From positions 6,760,501-6,824,500 of the forward strand of contig JAIVEN010000012.1 in assembly GCA_026686845.1 (NCBI GenBank): a stretch of 64,000 nt of DNA, given 5' to 3'. The notes beneath the pieces were generated by a model that had not been told where the DNA came from, ran no database searches, and saw only the letters and a program-made list of their open reading frames with translations. Below are positions 11,029 through 22,575 of this stretch, in pieces; position 1 is the first letter of the stretch; every line of letters starts with the position of its first letter. The translations under genes were made by a program, and so were the position numbers. Source of the stretch: Adenanthera pavonina. Lineage: Eukaryota > Streptophyta > Magnoliopsida > Fabales > Fabaceae.

Positions 11029-13206
11029 ATGACTAAGACTAAGGGAGGAAACCAAGGGGAATGACCACAACGTAACATGCAGTCCAAATTTACAACAAAA
11101 TCACCAAGACAATGGAAAAGGAAAGCTAAAGCTAGACCAAGTGTTCCAACAAAGCCTATAACAACAAATTCAAAGGAAATCCTAGAATTTGAGCCTCAAG
11201 CTGACACTCATATAAGTTCATCTGCTTTGAGTCTGAGCAAGCTTTAATTACAGATAAGCTTATTAGCATAAGAATTTTGAAGGAGTCATATGAGGCTGAC
11301 TTTAAGAAATGTAAAGTATTCAAGCCTCATTTTGTTAAACTAGAAAAGTTTCTTGTAAGGAATAAGTTTAAATCTGCTGAGCAGCTTGAAAACTATAGAG
11401 GGTTGATGGAATTGAAGGAAGAATATAATGAGGAGGTTGTGTGTGCCTGGTATAATTCCTTAAGGATAAACAATGAAACAAAAGTACGTGAGGTGAGGCT
11501 AAGGAAAAGATGGATAACACTACACCCTGATTTACTCTATGAGATTCTAAACTTGCCTAATAGAGGAATCAGAGTAAATATTGATACTACAAAGCATCCC
11601 TCAAAAAGTGACAATATTAATGAAGACATTGGAGAGGAACCTAACTATAAATGGATAATAATTGTATCTAAGCTGCTTAGGCAAAGACAAAATGTGCCTT
11701 CTAAAGGAAAGATAGCTCCAACTCATCTGAGTGTTGAGAACAGGGTCCTTCACTACATTGTTTCATGTATATTCTTTAACAAGAGTGGAGACTACAATTA
11801 TCTATCCAGAGGAGAATTCCAAGTCATTATGCTGCTGATAAAGGGAAAACTAGTGAATATGGTTAACATCATCCTGTAGAGAATGTAGAAAGCAAGAACT
11901 TATAGGTAGGATTCTCAGTTGCCATATGGGCATCTCATCACAGAATCCTGAAGTTTCACAATATTCTATACATTGAGAGCGACCTTGCTTTGCTTCCAGA
12001 AGAGTTCATGAGAAAGCACTGCAAAACATGGGAATGAGTCTAACAAATGGCAGATGGGCTGACAAGAAAAGGTATAATGAAGAAGGTGAAGTAGGTTCTG
12101 AATCAACTGATGCTACTAAGAGTCAAGAACATAGTGATTCTAGTTCATGTCCCTCCACACCTACTGAACCATATCAACCTTTGCATTCTGAACCTTATAC
12201 CCCTACTCCTATATCACACAAACCTAATGAATTCCCAACCATAGATCTGCCTATACCTACTGACATTCCTACCCTATACTATAATCTCTTTCAAATAGCC
12301 ATGGCTACCAGGAGAGAGCATAGAGAAGATACCATCAATCTTGGGTATCCCATTTCTGAGATGCAAAAGAAATTTGAGTACAAAATAGATAAACTTACCC
12401 AAGAAGTGAAATTCCTACATGAGCAAATAGCATATGGTGTTTCTCAGCCTTCCTTATCACTTATCCAACCACCTCCTCCTACATTCATTAGACCTACTGC
12501 TTTTCCTAAGACTTCTGCACAGTCTCCACTTGCTAATGGAGCCATTCCTTCCACCTCTAAGTCTCCTGCTTTATCAGAAGATCTAGGTCCTAACTTGGAT
12601 TATGGACTTGAGGATAAGGAACCTGATCAAATAGTGGAAACTGACAAGGATCAGGATAGAGCCTTAGTTCTTTTGCCTGAAGGAGATTTAATTCATCAAA
12701 TCTATCCCCAACACCGTAGACAAGAGATTAATGCTCTCTTTCCTCCTCCACCTGACCCAATTTCCTTTGAGGGCATCTGTTACCTAACTAAGACAACTGT
12801 GCAAGAAATAATAACTATTCCCTCTAATACCATTCCCTCTCCTGCACTATATCCTACTGTCTCACATCCTCTAGTGATACCAGAAATTCCCTTTATCCAT
12901 GTGTTTCCTTTTATGGCTCATGTTCCTACTGATGTGCCACTTTGGCCTATCCCAGTGTCTACAGTTCCAGCTTAATCTTCCACACTCTCTCTTTCTCTGG
13001 ATGAAAGACTTTAAAGAATCAGGGAATGGAAGACCAAACTTGATTAGGACATAGCTCGGATAGATGCTAAGGCAGCTCAATTCCCTCTTATTGTTGATAA
13101 TAAAAAAGGGGAGAAAGAAGATAAAGAAAAGGGAGAAGAAGAGAAGAAGAAAAACAAGAAAACTAAGAAAAAGAAAAAGTTCACTCCTTCAAAGAAAGAG
13201 ACTTAA
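11029..13206 (+). pseudogene. Sirevirus env-like ORF of element B (broken)
   Basis: The frame starts at an ATG at 11,029 with a lysine/arginine-rich N-terminus, has a stop after nine codons, and runs open at 11,277-11,879 and 12,028-12,975. It aligns along its length with the ORF in element E (46,552-44,342, minus): KPHxVxLExFLVxNxF, EVVxxWYxSL, LHYIVSxIxFNK, then a proline/serine/threonine-rich half with LDYGLE, and a lysine-rich end (13,090-13,200). The middle resembles what databases call a putative plant transposon protein domain (recalled, not searched). Position after pol is that of the Sirevirus third ORF. I see no signal peptide or transmembrane segment, so an envelope function is not supported. 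Confidence 0.75.
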
Positions 13207-13521
13207 CTGGACTTCTTGTTGTTGTTTTTCGTGTTTACTTGTATGTTTTCTTTAGTTGTGTTTTTGTACTCACATGTTTTCTTCAATTGTGTTTTTTATG
13301 CTGATTATGTTTGTAATCCCTCTTTATTGTAATGACTACTTATAATACAATGAATTCCCTTTTGTGAACTCTGTCCACTCTTGAATTACTTTGCTCTGAA
13401 AATAAATGCACTGTATTATCTGATCTTATTTAAACCATGCATATATTGAGGGGGAGCTTTATGTAAACCCAAGCACTAATGAACTCTTTAAGTTGTTTTT
13501 CATCATCAAAAAGGGGGAGAA
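13207..13521 (+). other. 3' untranslated region of B with two polypurine tracts
   Basis: After the env-like stop codon there is AT-rich sequence, then TTGAGGGGGAGC at about 13,447-13,458 and the final tract AAAAGGGGGAGAA ending at 13,521, abutting the LTR start TGTT at 13,522. Repeated polypurine-like tracts upstream of the 3' LTR are a described Sirevirus trait (from memory), and element E has the same pair. Confidence 0.8.
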
Positions 13522-15073
13522 TGTTAATTCAGATGGTTTTGATGATTTTAAATAACCATGAGCTTGGAAATCCAATATCAACGGAATACAAGGAATATGA
13601 AGAACAAAGTTAGAGTTTCCTGAAGATTAAAGAGTTGTTTCACATATTTTAGGAATCTATTTGTAAAGGAAGGTAGTTAAGCTTTGAAATTTACCTCACC
13701 CAATATTAAATGAGATATCTATTTGGATGATTAATTATTAGCTCATTATTTCAAAATGGTTTTCATGAAAAGAGCCACCCTATGAGGATGAAGTCTTAGT
13801 TTCAAAGATGTTTTTAAATGTTCACTTTGTTGTCATGAAAATGTTTTATCTTATGATGATAAGGTCTCAATTTCAAAGTTGTTTCTAAGTATTCTCATCT
13901 TGTTTTCATGAAAAAGGTTACCTTATGTGCATAACCAGTGAAGGTTATGAGGATAAAGTCTCAATCTCAAAGCTTTTCCAAGTATCCCTTCTTCAATTCC
14001 ATGAAAATGGATTGAGATTATCCACATAACATAGCTATACACCATGTTCTTAGGACTGTCTAGGTAGTTATCCTGATAAGGTGGCCACCTTATTCACATA
14101 AGGGAGTGAGCAGTGAAGGCCAATTATACTGTGCAGCCTATTATTCGCAAAACCTAGGGAGGTTATCTGCATAACGTGTGTTACAGAGCACTTGGACTCT
14201 TCTCTGTTAATAGGTTATCAGCATAACCTAGAGAGGTTATCCTTATAACCTAGAGAGGTTATCCGCATAACCTATGTTTCAGTACCCTTGGACTCTTCTC
14301 TATTAATAGGTTATCTGCATAACCTAGGGAGGTTATCTGAATAATCTGTTACATAACTCATGATCCTTCTTTAGTAAAATGAGTTATCTATATAACCTTG
14401 GGAGGTTATCCTGATAACCTAAGTTTTACAAAGACTTAGTTTGAGAAAAACTTAACGTTATCCTAACAACTGAGTATGTTTTCACGAAAATGTTCTTGAG
14501 CTAAAACTTAGTCATTCAAGGATGAACATTATCCACATAACCTAGCTAGGTTATCCACATAACAAAAGGTCTACGTTGAAAACAAGAGCTAACGGTCACC
14601 CTTTATTCATATAACCTAACGAGGTTATCTGTATAACCTCTGTCAAATACATTTAATGGGGTAGATGAACAGCTATTTTTCTGAGAGTAATGGCTAATCA
14701 TTGTTTCCAACATATAGTTTTGCTCTAAAACTATAAATAGGACCTTATTTAATTTGTTGGTAATGAGAAAAAACATATAAACACCAAAACGCTATAGAAT
14801 TGATTACTGATTCTTTCAAAGCTTACATACCCTCTATTTAGCTCATTCATTGTACTTAAATTTTCATATCTCTTTTGAGAGAGAGTTTTCATATCTTGAC
14901 TTTTACACTTCTACATACTTGTAGATAGCACTTAGTGTGGGGATATACTAAGAGATTTGCTTTTACTCTTGAGTAAGAAGAGTGGGAGTGTTTGTTCAGC
15001 TCAAAGTTCGAGCTGGGGTTGTACTGTGATTTTCACAAGAACCCATTTAAATCTAGCAAGATATAGTGAAGAA
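13522..15073 (+). repeat. 3' LTR of element B (truncated at right)
   Basis: The LTR opens TGTTAATTCAGATGGTTTTG right after the polypurine tract. From 13,915 to 14,642 it carries about 15 copies of a GGTTATC-N-GCATAACC palindrome, several in direct succession (for example 14,211-14,275). A TATAAATA box at 14,732-14,739 marks the likely promoter and separates U3 from R/U5. At 15,074 the sequence switches into a minus-strand LTR, so the terminal part of U5 is missing here. Confidence 0.85.
14732..14739 (+). promoter_or_regulatory. TATA box of B's LTR promoter
   Basis: TATAAATA lies downstream of the palindrome array and upstream of the R/U5-like part of the LTR, the usual position for the Pol II TATA box of a plant LTR. 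Confidence 0.6.
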
Positions 15074-17160
15074 TGTTAGGTTGGCTGGTCATCCAAAAGA
15101 GGGGTGATTGGGTGATGAAAGAATTTTTCTCTTTTTTTATCACACCCCAAATTCACAATAAGTGCAGCAAAATAGAGATAAACAGAGAGAGTAAAGTGTA
15201 GTAACTGAATAGAGAAGATGAAAAGCAAGACACAAGTATTTATCCTGGTTCAGCCCAACCACTTGGCCTACATCTAGTTGGCAAGTCACCACTTGAGATT
15301 TTCCACTATATCCTACAGGTTTAATCCGGGCATCTATGAAGCCTCAGTACATCCCACAAGTTTCAAAAGGCACTTGTGAAGCCACTCTCCCCTTACCCTT
15401 ATAAGAAGTGTAATCTCCTTTAGTGATATCCCAAACTGAGAATCTACCCAGAAATTGTAAAAAAAGAATGAATAAATAATGAAAACTCTCTCTTAGAGTA
15501 AATGATACATTGAAAGCTCACTTTATTGAGGTGGGTTTTTTCAGAGGATGTTGATATAAAAAGATTTTATGTATATGAACGGCATTTTTACATAAACTCT
15601 CTTAAGATTATTTTTCATAAGTTTAAGTGATGTTCTATTTATAGATTTGTGGTGTAACTAGACGTTAGACACAAGATCTAGCCATTAGAGATGTTTCCTA
15701 ATAGTTACTCTACAAAACTAGTCGCTCACCAATCACATTTAATGCATCAGACATCCAAAGTTCAAATTTTAGGATGTCAATAGACAGATTTCATAGAGAC
15801 CATAAGCTAAAGACTTTAACATTGACCTTCCAAAATTCATTTGTTTAAAAGTGAAATTCAAATTTTGATTTTGACAAATATTTCTCATGTTAAGACATAC
15901 AAATTTTCATGTTCAAAGTGCATCTGTTGAGTGTGAATAGTTGTCTCATATTTCTACAGTGCTCTCAAAATTTAAATTTCGGAGACCTAAAATTCGTCTA
16001 TCAGAGCTCAACTTAATATGACACAAGTTCTTCCTTTTGAAATTTGAATTTTGGAGTCCCAAAATTCATTTATCAGAACTCAGCTTAATATGGCATGAGC
16101 TCTTCCTTTCGAAATTTGAATTTTGGATGTGGAAATTCGTCTATTGACTGTTCCAGAAGTATTTTCACATTCTAGATTTTTGAAATTCAAATTTTCAAAG
16201 CCAAAATTCATCTATTAGACTTGAAATTCAAATTTCAGAAGTCAAAATTCATCTATCAGTGGCAAGCTCAACATAGCACAAAGGTTCTCTTTGAAATTTG
16301 AATTTTGGAGTCCCGAAATTCGTCTATCAGTGGCAGAACCTATGTAACTTCAAACTTTGTATTGTAGAAAATTTTTTAGAAGCTATAACTCTCTCATTTT
16401 AACTCCAAATTAAGTAAATAACCTATGGTTGGAAAGCTATCAATGTCTAATTTCAAATGAAATAAGTTTCACTTCAAAATTAAATGTATTTTGTGATATA
16501 TGATCAAAATAATGATAAGAGGTCTAAACTAAAAATCCATATATCACTGCTCAATTTTAAATGACCATAGCTTTTTCATATGACCTTTATTTTGAATGAA
16601 ATAACCTTTTTTAAAAATATTATTAAGTCTAGTTTCATATGAAATAATTTTTACATGAAATGCATATGTATTTTGAGAGATATCTTAAAACAACTAATCA
16701 AAGGTCAAACTCTAGAATCTTGAAAACCAGATTTTACTATGTTTAAAAGCAATGATGTATTACTTTGATAACCAAAGCCTCTTGAGCTAATTAAATGCAA
16801 TTGTAAATCATTGAGTTTCATTCTAAAGTTTGAATTTTGAAATCCAAAACTCATCTACAAGAGAGACTAATTTTGAACTCTTTTTGCACTTAAATATCAT
16901 ACAAACTTTGATATGATTTCAAACGAATTTTCTATTTTTCACAAATTATGCTTGACTCGAAATTTGAATATCAACAACCTAAAATTCATCTGTCAGATTA
17001 ACATCTCTGTAACTTTGAATTTTAGTTATCAAAGCTCAAATTGTCAGCAAAATACTCAAGCATTAACTTCAAAATTTGTCAGTCAATCAGTGTTTTTAAA
17101 GTTTAATTTATGCTAACATCAAATTTACTTGATCTAACTCATTTAAAACATATGATAACA
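15074..17160 (-). mobile_element. Minus-strand Sirevirus LTR inserted in B's 3' LTR (M1)
   Basis: Reversed, this closes with CACCCCTCTTTTGGATGACC...CCTAACA at 15,074, the standard Sirevirus LTR end. Further in it has the aatctcaagtggtgacttg block (about 15,300) and a minus-strand TATAAATA (15,636-15,643). The range 15,750-17,110 is filled with AAATTCRAATTT and TTCRTCTATCAG motifs like the family-A LTRs but more diverged. The other end is uncertain. I place it near 17,160, where the minus strand reads TGTTATCATATG. No duplication was found. Confidence 0.7.
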
Positions 17161-17380
17161 AGATTAAGTAATTTTTAAAGATTAATCCCACCTCAAGACC
17201 TAAGTGAAAACAAAATATACCCAGTGACTAGGTCTTCAAATGTTGAGTTCCACTTCTACTTGGTCATTTCCTTCTTGGCATGCTCCCTTCTGATCTTCCA
17301 TTTTTGGAGCATCCTTTCTCTTCTTCTTTCTTGAGTGAGGCACGATATTGATTTCCATTTCTGTATTCCAATGCTCACTC
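17161..17380. other. Unassigned sequence between two LTRs
   Basis: About 220 bases with no recognised repeat. On the minus strand a short 40-codon frame (17,361-17,242) has a basic SRKKKRKD run and could be the tail of an element-internal region belonging to M1. That is speculative. Confidence 0.3.
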
Positions 17381-18979
17381 TGTTGAATCAAGTGTTTTGA
17401 TGATTCCAAACCAACTTTCTAGAGCTTGGAGAGAAGATATCAAAGGTGCACAAATGATCACAAGTGGAGAAATTCAAGAAAAACCAGCACAAGAATAGAT
17501 GTAGAATCTACAGCCATGTTTAAATTAAGTAAAAGACTTTGAATTAGCAAAAAGATGTTTTAAAACTATGATTCTATGTTAATCCATGGAATATTTGAAA
17601 AACACCCACTAACAGACAAAGTTTGAAACATTTATACCGATATGCTATTTTGAAAATTCAAACTTTGGCTTTGGAAATTCGAATTTCGTATTGAAAATGA
17701 ACAAGTCTGAAAAGAGCATTCTCTGACATACGAACTTTAGCTTTTGAAAATTTGAATTTCAGACAAAATACAACTTATGAAAAATGAAAAATTTGTCTGA
17801 GGATATGTCAAAGTTCATCTGAAAACTGAGTTTGGAAAGAACATCAAAATGACTCACGGACAGACGAACTTTGAATATGAAAATTCAAATTTTAGAAACA
17901 AAGCTTGTGAGTCTGTTATAATGATATGTTGACATACGAATAATAGTATTCAAAAATGTGAACTTTGAAGTAAGTCTGAAAACAAGGCCTCTCTAACAGA
18001 CGAACTTTGTATTTTATAAATTCAAATTTTGAATAGATGAACTATTGTGCCTTATTGAACTGCCCACTGACAGACGAATTTTGGGTATCAAAATTCGAAT
18101 TTCAAAGGCACTGTAGCAAAATGGAACAACTGTTCATACTTTCTAGAAGAACTTTAAACTTGAAAATTCATATGTTCCAAACATTAAAACTTTTTTCAAA
18201 GATCAAAATTTGAACTTTGCTTCATGACAGATGAACTTCGAATGTTCAATGTTGAAGTCTTTAGCTTTCAGTCTATGTGAAATTCGTCCGTTGACAAACC
18301 ACAATTCAAACTTTGAATGTCAAGAGCATTAAATACGGCTGGTAAATGGATAGTTTTTCAGAGTGACTGTTGGGTAAGTTGTCCAACGTATAGATTTTGT
18401 CTCTAACGTATAGTTAAGACCTAAATCTATATTTATAACATCATTTGAAGTTGTGGGTAATGATTTTAACTTTGTATATACTGAAACTCTGCCAAATCAT
18501 CAACTCAAAGTCTCCTAGTCTCACATACTTCATTCTTTGTACTCCAAATTTCATATATACTCTGATTAAAAGAGTTTATCCATTGTAAACAATCTTTTCT
18601 TCATCTGGAAGAAAGATTTTCTTATGAGGGGATATCACAAGGGATTGAGAAAGTACTTAGCTAAAATGCAAAGAGAGAAAGTGTGAGCTCTAAAAATGGA
18701 GCATCATAGCTGTACTGTGGCATTTGCAAGAAGCCCACTGAATTCTTGCAAGATAGTAGAAAATCTTAAGTGGTGGCTTGAGGACTGGATGTATGTCAAG
18801 AATAAGAGACCAAACCAGGATAAACATCTGTGTCTTTCCATCTCTATTTATACTTTTACTTGTTATTCACTTATACTCTGTTTTACTGTCACATTAACTT
18901 TCTTCACTTTATTGATATATTACAGAAAATTTTAATCTTCCCAATTCACCCCCCTCTTGGAAAGCCAGCATATCTAACT
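17381..18979 (+). mobile_element. Solo Sirevirus family-A LTR with target-site duplication (L2)
   Basis: The LTR opens TGTTGAATCAAGTGTTTTGA at 17,381 and ends TCTAACT at 18,979. CACTC at 17,376-17,380 is repeated at 18,980-18,984, a perfect 5-bp duplication. No internal region is present, so this is a solo LTR left by LTR-LTR recombination. The expected terminal CA is CT, a point change after insertion. The U3 half carries repeated ACAGACGAA and AAATTCGAATTT motifs (17,610-18,320). Confidence 0.9.
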
Positions 18980-18984
18980 CACTC

Positions 18985-19263
18985 TTCTTACTTGGACCAA
19001 CCTACATTTAATATATTACACTAACAAACCAAGTAGTTAGTCCAGCTTATATATCCAACTTTTATTATTCATTGTAAAAGTATAGTGGATATATTTGTAC
19101 ATAGCATGATATATACATTATGGCCATAATTAAATATATGCTAATGCATATTTTACTTCTTTAAGGAACATTATATATGTCAAATACATACATATGAGAC
19201 ATTTGTTCCTTATTACTCTATATTTGTCATCATCAAAACTTATATTATACTAAACCTTACAAA
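18985..19263. other. Unassigned AT-rich sequence
   Basis: This is the flank of solo LTR L2. It is very AT-rich with no open frame, and I see no motif or element end. Confidence 0.4.
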
Positions 19264-19471
19264 GAAATCTCAAGTGGTGGTTTGAGGACTGGACGTAGGT
19301 TAAGTGGAGTAGACTGAACCAAGATAAATCTCTATGTGCTCTTCTCATTTACTTTGCAAGTGCTCTTTATATCTTATAGTTTATTTTTCAGCAACTTCTA
19401 TTATTACTACTGTATTTTACTCTTTGTAGAAAAATCCAATTTTCCCAATTCACCCCCCTCTTGGGAAGCCA
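19264..19471 (+). repeat. Sirevirus LTR tail fragment (L3)
   Basis: This fragment begins inside the conserved aaatctcaagtggtgg block and runs to CACCCCCCTCTTGGGAAGCCAG at 19,471. It lacks the TCTAACA end and everything 5' of the block. It abuts the truncated end of gypsy element D. Confidence 0.8.
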
Positions 19472-19547
19472 GTTGAAATGACAAAAAGTTTGGTAATGCT
19501 AGAACTGGGGCTTTAACCATTGCTTCCATCAATCTTTCAAAAGCTTG

Positions 19548-20280
19548 TTAGGCCTGGGTACCCCACTTAAAGGCATCTTTCTTGAGTAGTTCGGTCAAAG
19601 GAGCTACCACTTTTCCATAATCTTTAATGAACTTCCTATAATATCCTGTGATGCCGAGGAAGCTCCTCAATGCTTTGAGATTCTTAGGGATAGGCCACTT
19701 TACCATAGCCTCAATTTTAGTGGGATCAGATTGAACTCCCCTCGGTGAGATGAAATGACCTAGATACTCCACTTTTTGTTGCCCAAAAGCACATTTCTTG
19801 GGATTAATCACAAGCTGATCATCCCTTAATAGCTGCAAGGTTTTCCATAAATGATGCAAATAAGCTCTATTAAGGTTGTAAACAAGCATATCATCAATGA
19901 ATACAAGAACAAACTTCCTACGGAATTGTCGAAACACATCATTCATGAGTGATTGAAAGGTAGAGGGCACATTTGTGAGTCTGAAAGGCAAAGCTAAAAA
20001 CTCATAGTGCCCATCGTGTGTTCTAAAAGCTGTCTTGTGCTCATCCCCAAGTTTAATCCATATTTGGTGGTAACCTGATTTTAAATCCCATTTTGAAAAT
20101 AGCCTAACACCGCCTAATTCATCTAACAACTCATCAATTACAGGGATGGGACACTTATCTGATATTGTCCTTTATTCAAAGCCATACAGTCCACACAAAA
20201 CCACCAGCTTCCATCTTTCTTCTTTACTAAGAGCACTAGACTAGAATAAGCACTATTGCTGGGCTAAATAATTCCAGCAT
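19548..20280 (-). pseudogene. Gypsy RT of element D
   Basis: The open stretch at 20,129-19,548 covers the RT palm: GGVRLFSKWDLKSGYHQIWI, TAFRTHDGHYEF, ALPFRLTNVPSTFQ, VLVFIDDMLVY (FIDD catalytic pair), KKCAFGQQKVEYLGHFIS, and ALRSFLGITGYYRKFI. Just upstream (about 20,200-20,260) KKDGSWWFCVDCMALNK gives the fingers block, separated by a stop and frame change. The order and spacing match plant gypsy RT. A stop after WGTQA precedes the RNase H junction. Confidence 0.92.
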
Positions 20281-20788
20281 TGAGCATTTCCTTCACCAAC
20301 TTTTCAATTTCAGTCTTCTGGGAATAAGCATAGCAATAAGGTCGAATGTTTGAAATTATGGCACCCTCCTTTAGCATGATGGCATGGTCTTTTGTTCATT
20401 GTGGTAGGAGACCCCTCATTAGTTCATAAACATCCTTTTACAGCTATAGTATTTTTTGAATTTCTGCACTAATGTGTATTTCGACCTTTTGTTGTTCTTG
20501 CCCATCAGCATCTACAAACTTGAATTCGAACAAGTAGCCATCTTCCTTGCCATTGAGAGCACATTTGATGGATTTAAAGGAAGCTCTAGTATGGGTGAGA
20601 GAGGGGTGACCTTTGAGACATAACCACCTCTTCTTGCTTACCTTAATCTTTATATATCACTGCCCCTAATTCACCTTAGCCTTCCCTAGGGTTTCTAACC
20701 AAGCTATCCCTATAACTAAATCAACATGCCCAAGTTCAAATAGGTAAAAGGTTTGCTTGATAGGTAACCCTTGCAATTCTAGAGTCAC
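20281..20788 (-). pseudogene. Protease-RT linker of element D (degraded)
   Basis: The minus-strand translation shows fragments expected between protease and RT (for example EIEKLVKEMLNAGII near 20,300, the usual lead-in to the RT) interrupted by several stops. No independent gene is seen. Confidence 0.55.
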
Positions 20789-21007
20789 TTATTGGCACAC
20801 ATCCTTAGAAAGGATTTTCCTTCCATCCCTAACTGTAGTTGAATAAAGCCGAGTCTCTTGCACCTTCAAACTAGCCTCACGAACAACTCTCATTGAAATG
20901 AAATTGTGTGTAGCTCCACTATCAATGAGAACCATCACTTTCCTTCCTCTTAGCTCACCTACTAGCTTCATTGTTTTATGCCCTGTTAATCCAATAGCAG
21001 TGGTCAT
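20789..21007 (-). pseudogene. Gypsy aspartic protease of element D
   Basis: The 72-codon open stretch contains VMVLIDSGATHNFIS, with the catalytic Asp-Ser-Gly intact, and the flanking GLTGHKTMKLVGEL segment typical of this protease family. It lies between the gag knuckle and the linker. The downstream part is cut by a stop. Confidence 0.9.
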
Positions 21008-22240
21008 TGATAGCTCAAGTTGAGTTATACTCCTATCTTAGGCTTTCCCTTCTGCATCAGCAAAATCTTCTTCCTCTTCTTCATCATTGGTAAAGATCAT
21101 CATTCTAAGCTGCTTGCCCTTACACGTATGATTAGGACCAAACTTCTCCTCACACTTGAAGCATAACCCCAACTCCCTCCTCTTATTAATTTCAGCCTCT
21201 GTTAATCTAAATATAGTTCCCCCTGTTACTACTACCAATGCTTCTAGGGGACATAATGGGGATTGTGACACTGTTGGTGGAGTTCTTGGATGTCTCTCCT
21301 TCTTTCACCTCATTGTTCTTGCTGGTGGGGCTACTCATGTTACTTCTTGAGGATTCAAAGAAGTTAGAATAGCAAGAAGCTGGAGGTTTTAAATTAGTCC
21401 ACTTTAACTAACTCATTAACTTTCTACTTTAGGATTTCTTTTCCTCCTTTACCCTCTATAGTGCCAAAATCTTGCCCTGTACCTAAAAAGCAAGGTTCAT
21501 GAGATCTTGTAACTTCTTAGGAAGCAATAACCTCATCTCAGCCTTAATCTCCTCAAATAACCCATTTTTTAAAAAAATTCCTATTAAAGCATCTTCAGGT
21601 ATGTTATGCAAAGGGGCAAAGATTAATTTAAATCAATCTCTATAATCAAAAACTAACCCGTCCTATTTCAACCCTACCAACCTTTTGTAATTATCACCCC
21701 ATTAATAGCAATGAAATCTCTCCATAATAGTCTATTTGAAATTTCTCTAGTTAGTGGTCTCCACCAATTGAAACCAATTCAGAGCTCAGCCCTCCATCCT
21801 CATAGCAGCGGCATCCAATTTCTCTTCCTTTGGCACTCCCCTCCATTAACACTAGAATATCTCTCCATCCTAAGTAACCACCCAATCAGGTCTTCTTCAA
21901 AAAAGAGAGGGAGTTCAAGGTGTCTGTACTTCTACCCCTCGTTATTGGCTCCTCCATCCCCTTCCGTTTCTCCCACGTGCCCTCCTTGACGCTTGCCGAG
22001 GTTCTTGTCTTCCCTTGCTTCTATTTGCACCATTTGGTTAGTCATGTTTCCTCGAGGGTTCCGATTTGTCTGTTGCACTAATAGATCAATGGTGCCTTGC
22101 AGTGTCTGGAGTTGGTCTTGCATTTGTGTGACGAGATGTTTGACACCGACCACTTCTGCACGAGTTTTGTCCAAGTCTTTCTCCATGCTTTCAAGTCATC
22201 CTTCTATCCTGGTCAAGACCATGCCCTTGATTTGACCTAC
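21008..22240 (-). pseudogene. Gypsy gag of element D
   Basis: From right to left: a coiled-coil-like N-terminus with many charged residues (22,186-21,932, LVTQMQDQLQTLQGTID); a degraded capsid-like segment (about 21,700-21,450) with NGLFEEIKAEMRLLLPKKLQDLM; and a zinc knuckle CFKCEEKFGPNHTCKG at 21,176-21,129. An acidic run, DEEEEEEDFADAE, follows at 21,095-21,045. Multiple stops and frame shifts interrupt the reading frame. Confidence 0.8.
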
Positions 22241-22255
22241 TCTAGTACCAAAATT

Positions 22256-22575
22256 TGATGGGGAATGATAATTTAGTCACACTAATGATAAAAATATGTT
22301 TGTATAATAGCAAGAATAGTAAAATACTCCTCACTTATTCGAGAGTAATGAGATCTCTCCTAAGCTAATCTCTCTGTCTTCGTTCCTTGTTGTCTCTCCA
22401 CCACAGGGTACACTGCCTTAGAAAAGCTACAGTAACCCTACCTATAATCTAATTCTACCACAACAAACCCAGTTGTAACAATCAACCAGGTCCATAATCA
22501 CCCCCTTCACTTAACTTCCGTGGAGACCTGGACTTCTTCTTGGATCTTTTGTAAAGTTTAGTAATAGGCGTACTA
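22256..22575 (-). repeat. 5' LTR of element D (part), split by a solo LTR
   Basis: The minus strand LTR ends CATTCCCCATCA at 22,256, next to the primer site. The LTR is interrupted at 22,576 by the solo LTR described next and should resume at 26,116 after the duplicated TACTA. I could not define its far end before the LTR at 26,461. Confidence 0.6.

Larger units (their letters stand above)
19472..22255 (-). mobile_element. Ty3/gypsy element D, 5' half only
   Basis: Read on the minus strand from 22,255 leftwards this has primer site, gag, protease and RT. It ends within the RT-RNase H connection (VLALPNF near 19,480) where an LTR scrap begins. RNase H, integrase and the 3' LTR are missing. 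The primer-site-like TGGTACTAGAG (about 22,241-22,251) resembles the initiator-methionine tRNA site TGGTATCAGAG with two changes. Gag style (CFKCEEKF...HTC) suggests a Reina-like chromovirus (inference). Confidence 0.8.

Noticed and set aside
11029..13206. A true viral envelope gene
   Set aside because: No signal peptide, transmembrane segment or cleavage site is visible. Position and homology support only the label env-like.
13064..13255. 63-codon frame rich in Lys/Arg after the env-like ORF
   Set aside because: It is a frame-shifted reading of the lysine-rich C-terminus of the env-like ORF.
17600..18320. Regularly spaced short repeats resembling a CRISPR array
   Set aside because: Units are degenerate, spacing is uneven, and they lie in LTRs repeated across the window of a plant genome.
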